This document shows positions 51,796 to 60,671 of a stretch of DNA of 64,000 nt, piece by piece. The DNA lies in contig NZ_JASZYU010000003.1 in assembly GCF_030316825.1 (NCBI RefSeq), forward strand, positions 744,001 to 808,000. Direction: 5' to 3'. The first letter of the stretch is position 1. Every line of letters begins with the position of its first letter. Position numbers and translations under genes: made by a program. The DNA comes from Variovorax fucosicus (GTDB lineage: Bacteria; Pseudomonadota; Gammaproteobacteria; Burkholderiales; Burkholderiaceae_C). The notes under the pieces are model-generated. The model ran no database searches. It saw only the letters and a list, made by a program, of their open reading frames with translations, and was not told where the DNA came from.

Positions 51796-53052
51796 ATGAG
51801 TTCGGCAACGTTGACCACCCCGACTCCGGCGGACGCGCCGCCGGGCGAACTCCGGCGCGCGCTGGCGCGTGCCGAGTCGCGCCGCAAATGGCGCGCCTTC
51901 TCGCTCACGCTGCCGCTGCTGGTGTTCCTGCTGCTGACGATGCTGGTGCCGATCGTGGCGCTGCTGCAGCGTGCCGTGGAAAACCCGGAAGTGGCCAACG
52001 CGCTGCCGCGCACGGTGCGGGCGCTCGACGACTGGAACCGCAAGGACACGCCGCCGCCGCAGGCCTTCGCAGCCATCGCGGCCGACCTCGGCCAGCTGGC
52101 CGACAGCTCCGACGCCGGCGCGCTGGCGCGCCGCCTCAACACCGAGATCGCCGGCGCCCGCTCGCTGGTGATGAACACCTTTCGGGCGCTGCCGATCGCC
52201 GGCACGCCCGACGAGGTCAAGACCCGCATGCTCGAACTCGACCCGCGCTGGGCCGAGCCGCCCTTCTGGCAGGCGATCGCCAAGAACGGATCGCGCTGGA
52301 CACCCGACTACCTGCTGGCCTCGGTCGACCTGCGGCGCGATGCGGCGGGCAGCGTCGAGCGCATGCCGCCCGACCAGCGCGCCTTTGGCGGCATCCTGCT
52401 GCGCACGTTCCAGATCAGCGCCGTGGTGACCTTCTTCTGCCTGCTGCTGGCCTATCCCCTGGCCTGGTGGCTGTCGACGCTGCCGGCGCGCAAGGCCAAC
52501 ATCCTGATGATCCTGGTGCTGGTGCCGTTCTGGACCTCGATCCTGGTGCGCGTGGCGGCCTGGATCGTGCTGCTGCAGTCCGAAGGCCTGGTCAACCGCG
52601 GCCTCATCGGCATCGGCCTGATCGACCAGCCGCTGGCACTGCTGTTCAACCGCACGGGCGTGATCATTTCGATGGTGCACATCCTGCTGCCCTTCATGAT
52701 CCTGCCGCTCTACAGCGTGATGAAGAGCGTGCCGCCGACCTACCTGCGCGCGGCCGTGTCGCTCGGCAGCCCGCCGCTGGTGGCGTTCTTCCGCGTGTAT
52801 GTGCCGCAGACCTACCCGGGCATCGGCGCCGGTGCACTGCTGGTGTTCATCCTGGCCATTGGCTACTACGTCACGCCGGCACTGCTGGGCGGCGCCGACG
52901 ACCAGATGCTGAGCTACTACATCGCGCGCTACACCAATGTGGAAATCAACTGGGGCATGGCCTGCGCCCTCGGCGCCCTGCTGCTGGCCGCCACGCTGGT
53001 GCTCTATGCGGTGTACCGCCGCATCGGCAAGGCCGACCTGAGCCTGGGCTGA
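51796..53052 (+). CDS. Polyamine/GABA-type ABC transporter permease (PotB-like)
   Basis: 418 residues, long for PotB because about 150 residues lie between the first membrane helix (about 35-57) and the rest, probably a periplasmic insert (DDWNRKDTPPPQAF). The permease core has RTFQISAVVTFFCLLLAYPLAWWL, the EAA loop LRAAVSLGSPPLVAFFRVYVPQTYPGIGAG and about six helices. It starts 40 nt after the binding-protein stop. A preceding segment of the intergenic region is short and has no hairpin. Confidence 0.92.
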   Translation: MSSATLTTPTPADAPPGELRRALARAESRRKWRAFSLTLPLLVFLLLTMLVPIVALLQRAVENPEVANALPRTVRALDDWNRKDTPPPQAFAAIAADLGQLADSSDAGALARRLNTEIAGARSLVMNTFRALPIAGTPDEVKTRMLELDPRWAEPPFWQAIAKNGSRWTPDYLLASVDLRRDAAGSVERMPPDQRAFGGILLRTFQISAVVTFFCLLLAYPLAWWLSTLPARKANILMILVLVPFWTSILVRVAAWIVLLQSEGLVNRGLIGIGLIDQPLALLFNRTGVIISMVHILLPFMILPLYSVMKSVPPTYLRAAVSLGSPPLVAFFRVYVPQTYPGIGAGALLVFILAIGYYVTPALLGGADDQMLSYYIARYTNVEINWGMACALGALLLAATLVLYAVYRRIGKADLSLG

Positions 53053-53071
53053 AGCCGCACGAAAGACCCAC

Positions 53072-53893
53072 ATGCCGAAGCTTCTCCCCGAATTTCCCGC
53101 CTACGCGACCTTTGCCGACAAGCTCGGCTGGTGGGCGGTGCGCGCGCTCTGCGTCGCGGTGCTGGCCTTTCTGCTGGCGCCGATCCTGGTCGTGATCCCG
53201 CTGTCGTTTTCGAGCAGCTCCTTCCTGGCCTATCCGATCCCGGGCTGGTCGCTCAAGTGGTACGAGAACCTGTTCCAGTCGCCGGAATGGGGCCGCGCGG
53301 CGCGCAACAGCTTCATCGTCGCGCCGGCCGCGACGGTGGTCGCCACTGTGCTCGGCACGCTGGCGGCAGTGGGTCTCTCGCGCACCGATTTCCCGTTCAA
53401 GGGCCTGCTCATGAGCGTGCTGATCTCGCCGATGGTGGTGCCGATCGTGGTGGTCGGCGTGGCGGCGTACCTCTACTTCGCGCCGATCGGGCTGGCCGAC
53501 ACCTACTTCGGCCTGATCGTGGTGCACGCGGCACTGGGCGCGCCCTTCGTGCTCACCACCGTGCTCGCCACGCTGGCCGGCTTCAACCACAACCTGGTGC
53601 GCGCGTCGCTGAGCCTGGGCGAAACGCCGTTCAACACCTTCATGCGCATCACGCTGCCGGTGATTGCGCCGGGCGTGATCTCGGGCGCGCTGTTCGCCTT
53701 TGCCACCTCGTTCGACGAAGTGGTGGTCACGTTGTTCCTGGCGGGGCCCGACCAGGTCACGCTGCCGCGCCAGATGTTCACCGGCATCCGCGAGAACATC
53801 TCGCCGACCATCGCGGCCGTCGCGACGCTGCTGATCGTGTTCACGACCAGCCTGCTGCTGGTACTTGAGTGGCTGCGTGGCCGCCGCCGCTGA
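53072..53893 (+). CDS. Polyamine/GABA-type ABC transporter permease (PotC-like)
   Basis: 273 residues with six membrane helices. The first helix is ALCVAVLAFLLAPILVVIPLSF, and the EAA loop RASLSLGETPFNTFMRITLPVIAPGVISG near residues 180-208 interacts with the ATPase. It starts 19 nt after the PotB-like gene. Gene order ATPase, binding protein, permease, permease, then gabD supports a single catabolic operon. Confidence 0.92.
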   Translation: MPKLLPEFPAYATFADKLGWWAVRALCVAVLAFLLAPILVVIPLSFSSSSFLAYPIPGWSLKWYENLFQSPEWGRAARNSFIVAPAATVVATVLGTLAAVGLSRTDFPFKGLLMSVLISPMVVPIVVVGVAAYLYFAPIGLADTYFGLIVVHAALGAPFVLTTVLATLAGFNHNLVRASLSLGETPFNTFMRITLPVIAPGVISGALFAFATSFDEVVVTLFLAGPDQVTLPRQMFTGIRENISPTIAAVATLLIVFTTSLLLVLEWLRGRRR

Positions 53894-53949
53894 TCTAGGA
53901 TAGCCGGCTGGCTGCAGCCAGCCCCTCTCCGCACACCTGGAAGACACAC

Positions 53950-55428
53950 ATGGACATGAAGACCTCCCCCCTCGCCTTGCTCAACGACCCGACCCTGCTC
54001 AAGACCGATGCACTGGTCGACGGCCAGTGGCTCAAGGGCGCAAGCCGTTTCGAGGTGAACGACCCGGCCACCGGCCTGAAGCTGGCCGACGTCGCCAACC
54101 TCACCCGCAGCGATGCGGCAGCCGCCATCGCCGCAGCCAACAAGGCACTGGCCGCCTGGCGCGGCAAGACCGGCAAGGAACGCAGCATCGTGCTGCGCAA
54201 GTGGTTCGACCTGCTGATCGCCAACACCGAAGACCTCGGCCGCCTGATGACGGCCGAACAGGGCAAGCCCTTCGCCGAGGCCAAGGGTGAGGTGGCGTAC
54301 GGCGCCAGCTTCATCGAATGGTTTGCCGAAGAAGCCAAGCGCGTGAACGGCGAGACGCTGCCCCAGTTCGACAACAACCGCCGCCTGCTGGTCATGAAGC
54401 AGGCCATCGGCGTGTGCGCCGCCATCACGCCGTGGAACTTTCCGCTGGCGATGATCACGCGCAAGGTCGCGCCCGCGCTCGCCGCCGGCTGCACCGTCGT
54501 CATCAAGCCGGCAGAGCTCACGCCGCTCACCGCGCTGGCCGTGGCCGAGCTCGCGGTGCGCGCCGGCATCCCGGCCGGCGTGCTCAACATCCTCACGGCC
54601 GACAGCAGCAACAGCATCGCGATCGGCAAGGAACTGTGCGAGAGCGACATCGTGCGGCACCTGAGCTTCACCGGCAGCACGGAAGTCGGCCGCATCCTGA
54701 TGGCCCAGAGCGCGCCGACCGTCAAGAAGCTGTCGCTCGAACTCGGCGGCAATGCGCCCTTCATCGTGTTCGACGATGCCGACATCGACTCGGCCGTCGA
54801 AGGCGCAATGGCCAGCAAATACCGCAATGCGGGCCAGACCTGCGTGTGCGCCAACCGCCTCTATGTTCAGGACGGTGTCTACGACGCCTTCGTCGCGAAG
54901 TTCGCTGCCAAGGTCAAGGCGCTCAAGGTCGGCAACGGCTTCGAGGACGGCGTGATGCAGGGCCCGCTGATCGAGGACGCCGCCATCGACAAGGTGCAGC
55001 GCCACGTCGACGATGCGGTGGCCAAGGGCGGCAAGGTGGTTGCCGGCGGGCACAAGATCAAGGGCCAGTTCTTCGAGCCGACCGTGATCGCAGAAGCCAC
55101 TGCCGACATGCTGTGCGCGCGCGAAGAAACCTTCGGCCCGTTTGCCCCGGTGTTCCGCTTCAAGACCGAGCAGGAGGCCATCGATGCGGCCAACAACACC
55201 GAGTTCGGCCTGGCCAGCTATTTCTACAGCCGCGATGTCGGCCGCATCTTTCGCGTGGCAGAGGCGCTGGAATACGGCATGGTGGGCATCAACGCCGGCG
55301 TGATCGCCACCGAGCATGTGCCCTTCGGCGGCGTCAAGCAGTCGGGCCTGGGACGCGAAGGCTCGCACCACGGCATGGACGACTATGTCGAGATCAAGTA
55401 CCTGTGCCTGGGCGACATCCTGAAGTGA
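53950..55428 (+). CDS. gabD: NAD(P)-dependent succinate-semialdehyde dehydrogenase
   Basis: 492 residues, aldehyde-dehydrogenase superfamily. Oxidises succinate semialdehyde to succinate for the TCA cycle. Seen: TPWNFPLAMITRKVAPALAAGCTVVIKPAELTP, the NAD-binding FTGSTEVGRILM, the general-base Glu in LELGGNAPFIVFDDAD and the nucleophile Cys in NAGQTCVCANRLYV near residue 298. It ends the operon 56 nt after the PotC-like gene. Overlap with glutarate-semialdehyde dehydrogenase is possible, but gabT context favours this call. Confidence 0.94.
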   Translation: MDMKTSPLALLNDPTLLKTDALVDGQWLKGASRFEVNDPATGLKLADVANLTRSDAAAAIAAANKALAAWRGKTGKERSIVLRKWFDLLIANTEDLGRLMTAEQGKPFAEAKGEVAYGASFIEWFAEEAKRVNGETLPQFDNNRRLLVMKQAIGVCAAITPWNFPLAMITRKVAPALAAGCTVVIKPAELTPLTALAVAELAVRAGIPAGVLNILTADSSNSIAIGKELCESDIVRHLSFTGSTEVGRILMAQSAPTVKKLSLELGGNAPFIVFDDADIDSAVEGAMASKYRNAGQTCVCANRLYVQDGVYDAFVAKFAAKVKALKVGNGFEDGVMQGPLIEDAAIDKVQRHVDDAVAKGGKVVAGGHKIKGQFFEPTVIAEATADMLCAREETFGPFAPVFRFKTEQEAIDAANNTEFGLASYFYSRDVGRIFRVAEALEYGMVGINAGVIATEHVPFGGVKQSGLGREGSHHGMDDYVEIKYLCLGDILK

Positions 55429-55437
55429 CGCACGGCG

Positions 55438-55464
55438 CCTGACCCGACCCCAAGGTGGGTCAGG
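55438..55464. terminator. Hairpin between gabD and the convergent histidine-kinase gene
   Basis: CCTGACCC and GGGTCAGG form a perfect 8-bp stem with an 11-nt loop between the two convergent stops; the right arm overlaps the last codons of the kinase gene. A bidirectional transcription terminator is likely, though no T tract follows. Confidence 0.5.
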
Positions 55465-58400
55465 CCGGCTCCTGCAGGAGCTCGATGGCGCGCTTGAACT
55501 GAAGGTCCTGCATGGCACGGTGCAGTGCCTCGAAGCGATCACTGCCGAGCGAAACCGTGAGCGAGGCGGCGAGTTCGTCGAACAGCGCCATAGCGCCCAG
55601 GCTTTGCTTGCGCAGGCTGTCGATGAAAAGCGCCAGATCCTCCGGATCGAGCTGGGCCGCCGTGGCCGCACCGGCCGCGGAGACCGCACCCGCACCGACC
55701 GTCCTGGCATCCTCGGCATCGAGAAACGGTTTCGCCGCCATCTGCAACTTGTGCAGCTCGCCACTCAGCGCACGCAGCATCTGGTCGGCCCGGCCCCGGT
55801 CGCCCGCCTTCAGGGCGGCCTGGGCATCGGCCGCCAGATGGCCAACGGCCTTGGCGCCCATCATTCCGGCGCTGCCATGGAGCTTGTGCAGACGCGCAGC
55901 CAGGACGGCTGACGATTCGCTCTTCGACGATGCGGCATTCACGCGGGCAAGATCACCGAACTCGGCGAGCAGACGGCGCAGGACGCTTCGCAACAGCGCC
56001 ACATCGCCCCCCAGGCGCTTGACCGCGTCCGTCGCGTCGATGCCTTCTATCGATGGCCAGCCCAGCGGCAGATGCACCGCATCGGCAGCCACCTCGGCCG
56101 CCGACGGCACGCGCCGGCCCTGGGCCCGATCCGCATAGCCACGCACGCAGCGGATCAGGGCTTCCACATCGAAGGGCTTGCTGACGAAGTCGTCCATGCC
56201 CGCCTCGAACGCGCGCTCCCGCTCCGCCACGAGTGCGCTGGCGGTCAATGCGATCACCGGCAGCGTGAGTCCGAGTTCGCGCCGGATCAGCCGCGTTGCC
56301 TCGTTGCCGTCGAGCATCGGCATCTGGACATCCATCAGGACGAGGTCGAAAGCCCGAGGGGTCGAACGCAGCAGTTCGACCGCTTCGCGACCATTGTTCG
56401 CCAGGGCGACCTGTGCGCCCTCGCGCTCGAGAATGTGCTGGCAGACCTCCAGGTTGACCGGGCTGTCGTCCACCACCAGCACACGGACGGATGCGAGGCG
56501 CTGTTCGGTCGGAGTACTCCACGACACATCGTCCACCAGCGCGCCGAGCGCAGACGGCCGGGTTGTGCCGTCGGCTACGACTTCGAGCGGCAGGACAACC
56601 CAGAACTCGCTGCCGCGGCCCGGCGTGCTGCTGACACCGAGCTCGCCCCCCATCAACTCGGCAAGCTGCTTGACGATCGACAGGCCCAGCCCGGTGCCAC
56701 CGAAGCGGCGCGTGGTCGACGTGTCGGCCTGCGTGAAAGGCTTGAAGAGGCGGGCCAGCACATCGGCCTCGATGCCGATGCCGGTATCGGTCACCGCGAA
56801 GCGCAGGCGCAGCCGGTCCCCGATGGGCTCCTGTGCCTGCACGCTCAGCCGCACGGAACCCTGTGCAGTGAACTTGATGGCGTTGCTCAGCAGGTTGACG
56901 AGGATCTGCCGGATGCGGGTGACGTCGCCGCGCACCCGGCCGGGCAGGTCTTCCGGGGCGTCGAGCCGCAGCGCAATGCCCCTGTGGTTGGCGTTCACGG
57001 TCATCATGGCCGCGACGTCCTTCAGCAACTCGCGCAGGCCGAACTCGGACTCGTCCAGCGCCATCTCGCCGGCTTCGATCTTCGAGATGTCGAGAATGTC
57101 ATTGATCACGCCCAGCAGCGAATTGCCGGCCGCATCGATCTTCTGGAGGAACGACTGCTGCCTGGCGTCCAGCGGCGTCTGCCGCAGCAGATAGGTCAGC
57201 CCGATCACCGCGTTCAGGGGCGAGCGGATCTCGTGGCTCATGTTGGCCAGGAACTCGCTCTTCGCCTTGCTTGCCGACTCCGCCTGGTCGCGGCGCTCGT
57301 TCAGGGCGAGATTGAGGTTCTCGAGCTGGGTCTGCACGCGCTTCATTTCGGTCACGTCGACCGCCACCGAGATGAAGCCTTTCACGACATCGCCGTCCCG
57401 GTCGGGAATGTAGTGGAGCCAGTAGTGCACCGTGGTTCCATCCACGAGCGTGCGGGTGCGTTCGACGCGCTGCTCCTGGCCGGCGAGCGCGGTGCGGATG
57501 AAGGGTTCGTTCTTGCTGAACTGCTCGGCGCCGATCAGCTCCATGTGCGTGATTCCGATCATCTGCGCGGGCGAGCGGCCCATCCAGCGCAGATGGGCGT
57601 TGTTCGCGAAAGTGCAGCGCATCTCCGGCGTCCAGTAGGCGACGACGCCGGGAATGTTGTCGGTCACGATGCGCATGATGCGTTCGTTGTCGTGCATCTT
57701 CTCTTCCGCCAGCTTGCGCTCCGAGAGATCGGCCGCGATCGCGATGTAGCCAACGGCGTTCGCCTCGCCGTCGTACAGGGCGCTGACACTCAGATGAACC
57801 GGAACCCGGGTGCCGTCCTTGCGCACGTAAGTCCACTCGCTGGCGGCCGCCAACCCCGCGCCCGGTGCAGGCTCGAACACTTCGCCCGGCGCCAGCGGCC
57901 GGCCCAGTTCGGCCGACAGCGCCGTGGCGCGCGCATGAACCTCGTGGGCGTCGTGAAACCGGTTCATCTCGACGCGATCCACCACCTCCGACGCCGCATA
58001 GCCCAGCAGGGCCTCCGCTGCAGGATTGAACAAGGTCACCACGCCGTTGACATCGGTCGCGATGATGGCACTGCCCGCCCCCGTCAGGATCGCGCGCTCG
58101 CGCGTCGACAGCGCCAGCAGCTGGGCCGTGCGCTCGCTCACCTGCTGCTCGAGCATCGCGTTCAGCTCGAGGATGTGCGCCTTGTTCGCGTTTTCGTGCG
58201 TGATGTCCCGCACGGTCTGCGCGTCGCCGACCACCCGGCCGTCGGCCGCCCGGATCGGTGCCGCAGCAACGGAAACGGCGACCATCGCCCCGCCGCGGTG
58301 CCGGCGAAAGGTCTCGAATGCGGCGACGGACTTGCCCTCTGCGATGTGGCGCAGCATTTCCTTTTCCTCCGGCTCGTACGCCGCAGGCACCAGCAGGTCC

Positions 58401-59593
58401 GGCAGGGCCTGGCCAACGGCCTCCTCCGCGGTGTAGCCGAAGATGTGCGCTGCTGCAGCATTCCAGTCGGTGATGGTTCCGTCCAGGCGCCGGCCGATGA
58501 TGGCGTCGTTGGAACTGGTCACGATGGCCGCCAGTCGCGAGCGCTGCTCGTCGGCAAGTTCCTGCCGGCGTCGCGTCACCTGATAGACATACGACAGCAG
58601 CGCCAGCACTGCAGCCAACGCGACCCCGGCCGCGAAGACCGCCCAGGGATCGCGCAGGTTCAGCTGGGTGGTGAACAGGGGCTGCGCGGTCACTTCCACC
58701 TGCCAGACACGTCCGAACAGTTGCAGCGGTGATGCGGTCATCCGCGCGCCGGCCGCAGCGGACGCACTGCCCGGCGACACGAAGAAGTGCTCGGGCTTGT
58801 CGGCGCGGGTGATGTCGGCCAGCGCAAGGGAAAACGCGCCGTCCTGAAAATCGAACCCCTTCAGCACTTCGTCGATGGCAAGGGGCGTCAAGACCCAGCC
58901 GACGGTTTCTGCGCGCGCAACCTCGGGCGCCATGGCCTCGCGAAAGCGCTGCTGAAACCTGGCGAGCTGTGCATCGATCCTGTAGACCGGCAACAGCAAG
59001 AGAAAGGCGCGCACCGGCCGCTGCTCCTGCGCCAGCGTGATCGGTGCCGTCAGGGTCGCTTCGCCGCTCAGCATCGCACGGTCGGCGGCAGCGCGGCGAT
59101 TGGGCTCCGATGCAATGTCGATCCCGAAGCCGGGGGCGTTGCGGTCGGCAGGTTCGGCGTACTGGACCACATAGCGGTCGCCGTCGTTCGGACCCAGCTG
59201 CTGCAGGGTGAAATCGGGCTTGCCGTCCAGCCGCGCCGCGGCGATGAATGCCGCTTCATGATCGGCCGGCACCCGCCGGACAAAGCCGAAGCCACGGGAT
59301 CCCGGAAACTCGCGATCGATATCGCGCGAGGCGCTGTACCGGGCGAATCCCAGCCGCGTGATGCCTGTCTCGCCGCCGGCGGCGATGACCGCGCCTCGCG
59401 CCCCGCGCAGGCCGTATTCGTACACATGCATGCGGGCGGCGACCTGCTCGACCGCGCGGCGGGTCAACGCATCAAAGCGGGTCTTCGCCCGTGCCTCGTT
59501 GTCTTCGGCCTGCCAGAGCCCGGCGACCACGGCCGCGCCTACGCCCACCACCAACACGACAAGGGAACGGCCCAGGCGGACGAAGCTGCTCAC
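55460..59593 (-). CDS. Large hybrid sensor histidine kinase (CHASE-PAS-PAS-PAS-HisKA-HATPase-REC-Hpt)
   Basis: 1377 residues. Membrane helix near 9-27, a periplasmic CHASE-like sensor (about 40-300) and a second helix near 315-337. Three PAS domains follow: SSNDAIIGRRLDGTITDW, GSAIIATDVNGVVTLFNP, and IPGVVAYWTPEMRC. HisKA with FLANMSHEIRSPLNAVIGL has His near 787; HATPase has NAIKFT, DTGIGIEAD and GGTGLGLSIVK. REC has LMDVQMPML with the acceptor Asp near 1087, and an Hpt domain has RLHKLHGSAGMMG with His near 1237. It starts 2 nt after the REC-GGDEF gene, probably the same operon. The signal is unknown. Confidence 0.92.
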   Translation of the reverse strand: MSSFVRLGRSLVVLVVGVGAAVVAGLWQAEDNEARAKTRFDALTRRAVEQVAARMHVYEYGLRGARGAVIAAGGETGITRLGFARYSASRDIDREFPGSRGFGFVRRVPADHEAAFIAAARLDGKPDFTLQQLGPNDGDRYVVQYAEPADRNAPGFGIDIASEPNRRAAADRAMLSGEATLTAPITLAQEQRPVRAFLLLLPVYRIDAQLARFQQRFREAMAPEVARAETVGWVLTPLAIDEVLKGFDFQDGAFSLALADITRADKPEHFFVSPGSASAAAGARMTASPLQLFGRVWQVEVTAQPLFTTQLNLRDPWAVFAAGVALAAVLALLSYVYQVTRRRQELADEQRSRLAAIVTSSNDAIIGRRLDGTITDWNAAAAHIFGYTAEEAVGQALPDLLVPAAYEPEEKEMLRHIAEGKSVAAFETFRRHRGGAMVAVSVAAAPIRAADGRVVGDAQTVRDITHENANKAHILELNAMLEQQVSERTAQLLALSTRERAILTGAGSAIIATDVNGVVTLFNPAAEALLGYAASEVVDRVEMNRFHDAHEVHARATALSAELGRPLAPGEVFEPAPGAGLAAASEWTYVRKDGTRVPVHLSVSALYDGEANAVGYIAIAADLSERKLAEEKMHDNERIMRIVTDNIPGVVAYWTPEMRCTFANNAHLRWMGRSPAQMIGITHMELIGAEQFSKNEPFIRTALAGQEQRVERTRTLVDGTTVHYWLHYIPDRDGDVVKGFISVAVDVTEMKRVQTQLENLNLALNERRDQAESASKAKSEFLANMSHEIRSPLNAVIGLTYLLRQTPLDARQQSFLQKIDAAGNSLLGVINDILDISKIEAGEMALDESEFGLRELLKDVAAMMTVNANHRGIALRLDAPEDLPGRVRGDVTRIRQILVNLLSNAIKFTAQGSVRLSVQAQEPIGDRLRLRFAVTDTGIGIEADVLARLFKPFTQADTSTTRRFGGTGLGLSIVKQLAELMGGELGVSSTPGRGSEFWVVLPLEVVADGTTRPSALGALVDDVSWSTPTEQRLASVRVLVVDDSPVNLEVCQHILEREGAQVALANNGREAVELLRSTPRAFDLVLMDVQMPMLDGNEATRLIRRELGLTLPVIALTASALVAERERAFEAGMDDFVSKPFDVEALIRCVRGYADRAQGRRVPSAAEVAADAVHLPLGWPSIEGIDATDAVKRLGGDVALLRSVLRRLLAEFGDLARVNAASSKSESSAVLAARLHKLHGSAGMMGAKAVGHLAADAQAALKAGDRGRADQMLRALSGELHKLQMAAKPFLDAEDARTVGAGAVSAAGAATAAQLDPEDLALFIDSLRKQSLGAMALFDELAASLTVSLGSDRFEALHRAMQDLQFKRAIELLQEPA

Positions 59594-59595
59594 AT

Positions 59596-60534
59596 TCAGC
59601 CAGTAGCGGACATGAGGCAGGCCTGGGCCCGGCCGGCTTGCTTGGCCTGCGCGAGCGCGCTGCCGGCCGCCCGGTGAAGGGGCTCGTGGTCAACGGCGGC
59701 GTCGGGTTCGCGAGGCACGGCCGCATCGAAAGAGGCAACGCCGGCGCTGCACGTCACATGCCGCGAAACGGGCGAGCCTTGATGCGAGATGTTCAAGGCT
59801 TCAATTTCGCCAAGCAGCCGGTTGGCAACGTGAAAGCCGCCCTCGGGCGGCGTATCGGGAAGGATCACGGCGAAGCGGTCGTTGTCCAGCCGGGCCACGA
59901 AATCACCGGGCCGGCGAACGCCGCGGCGCACGACCTCGGCCACCGCTGCGAGACAGGCATCCGCAGCCTTGCGGCCGTACAGGTTTTCAAACGACTTGAA
60001 GCAGTCCACGTCGAGCATGACGAGTGAAACAGCCTGGTTCGATTCCGAGGCACGCAGCAATTCGCGCGTCAGGGTGTCCTCCCAGGCGCGGCTGTTGGGC
60101 AGGCCCGTCAGGCCATCGACTCGCGACAACTTGCGCAAGTCGTCCGACAGCCGCTTGAGCTTGAGCTGGGTGTTGACGCGCGCCGTCACCTGCGATGCAT
60201 TGAACGGCTTGCGGATGAAGTCGACCGCGCCCATCTGCAGCACGGCCACCTCCAGCTCGGCCTCCTGGTGGCTGCTGACGAAGATGACCGGAACGTCGGC
60301 GATCGACAGGTCGGCCTTCAAGGCCTCGCACACCTCCAGGCCGCTCATGTCGCCCAACTGCGCGTCGAGCAGGATCAGATCGGGCAGCGCCTCCTTTGCG
60401 AGCCGCAAGGCATCTGATCCGCTGGTCGCAAATCGAACGGTGGTGTAGTCCGAAAGTATCCGGCTCAGCACCTGGATGATCGAGGGGTCGTCATCGACAA
60501 GAAGCAGGCTTGCTTCGACTGCAGATTTTTTCAT
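59596..60534 (-). CDS. Response regulator with degenerate GGDEF domain
   Basis: 312 residues. N-terminal receiver with acidic pocket LLLVDDDPSII and phosphoacceptor Asp in LILLDAQLGDMSG near residue 56. The C-terminal GGDEF-type domain (about 135-300) has DGLTGLPNSRAWEDTL and VMLDVDCFKSFENLYG. The catalytic GGDEF is replaced by LDNDRF (RLDNDRFAVILP), so it probably cannot make cyclic di-GMP and may instead bind GTP or act as a signalling partner. It lies directly upstream of the hybrid kinase gene (2-nt gap), suggesting they form one phosphorelay. Confidence 0.85.
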   Translation of the reverse strand: MKKSAVEASLLLVDDDPSIIQVLSRILSDYTTVRFATSGSDALRLAKEALPDLILLDAQLGDMSGLEVCEALKADLSIADVPVIFVSSHQEAELEVAVLQMGAVDFIRKPFNASQVTARVNTQLKLKRLSDDLRKLSRVDGLTGLPNSRAWEDTLTRELLRASESNQAVSLVMLDVDCFKSFENLYGRKAADACLAAVAEVVRRGVRRPGDFVARLDNDRFAVILPDTPPEGGFHVANRLLGEIEALNISHQGSPVSRHVTCSAGVASFDAAVPREPDAAVDHEPLHRAAGSALAQAKQAGRAQACLMSATG

Positions 60535-60671
60535 CGGGATATTCTGCCTCCCCGCTTTTCGTTGCCGTGCAGGAGGATACCCCGAGCCCTCTCGCGGGTC
60601 AGGCCGGAATAGCGAACTACCGACTTACTTTTGACACGCGCAGCACCTCGTAGCGTTCGTGAGCTTTCGTG

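Noticed and set aside
56072..58732. 886-codon plus-strand frame
   Set aside because: Antisense shadow of the hybrid kinase, caused by high third-position GC.
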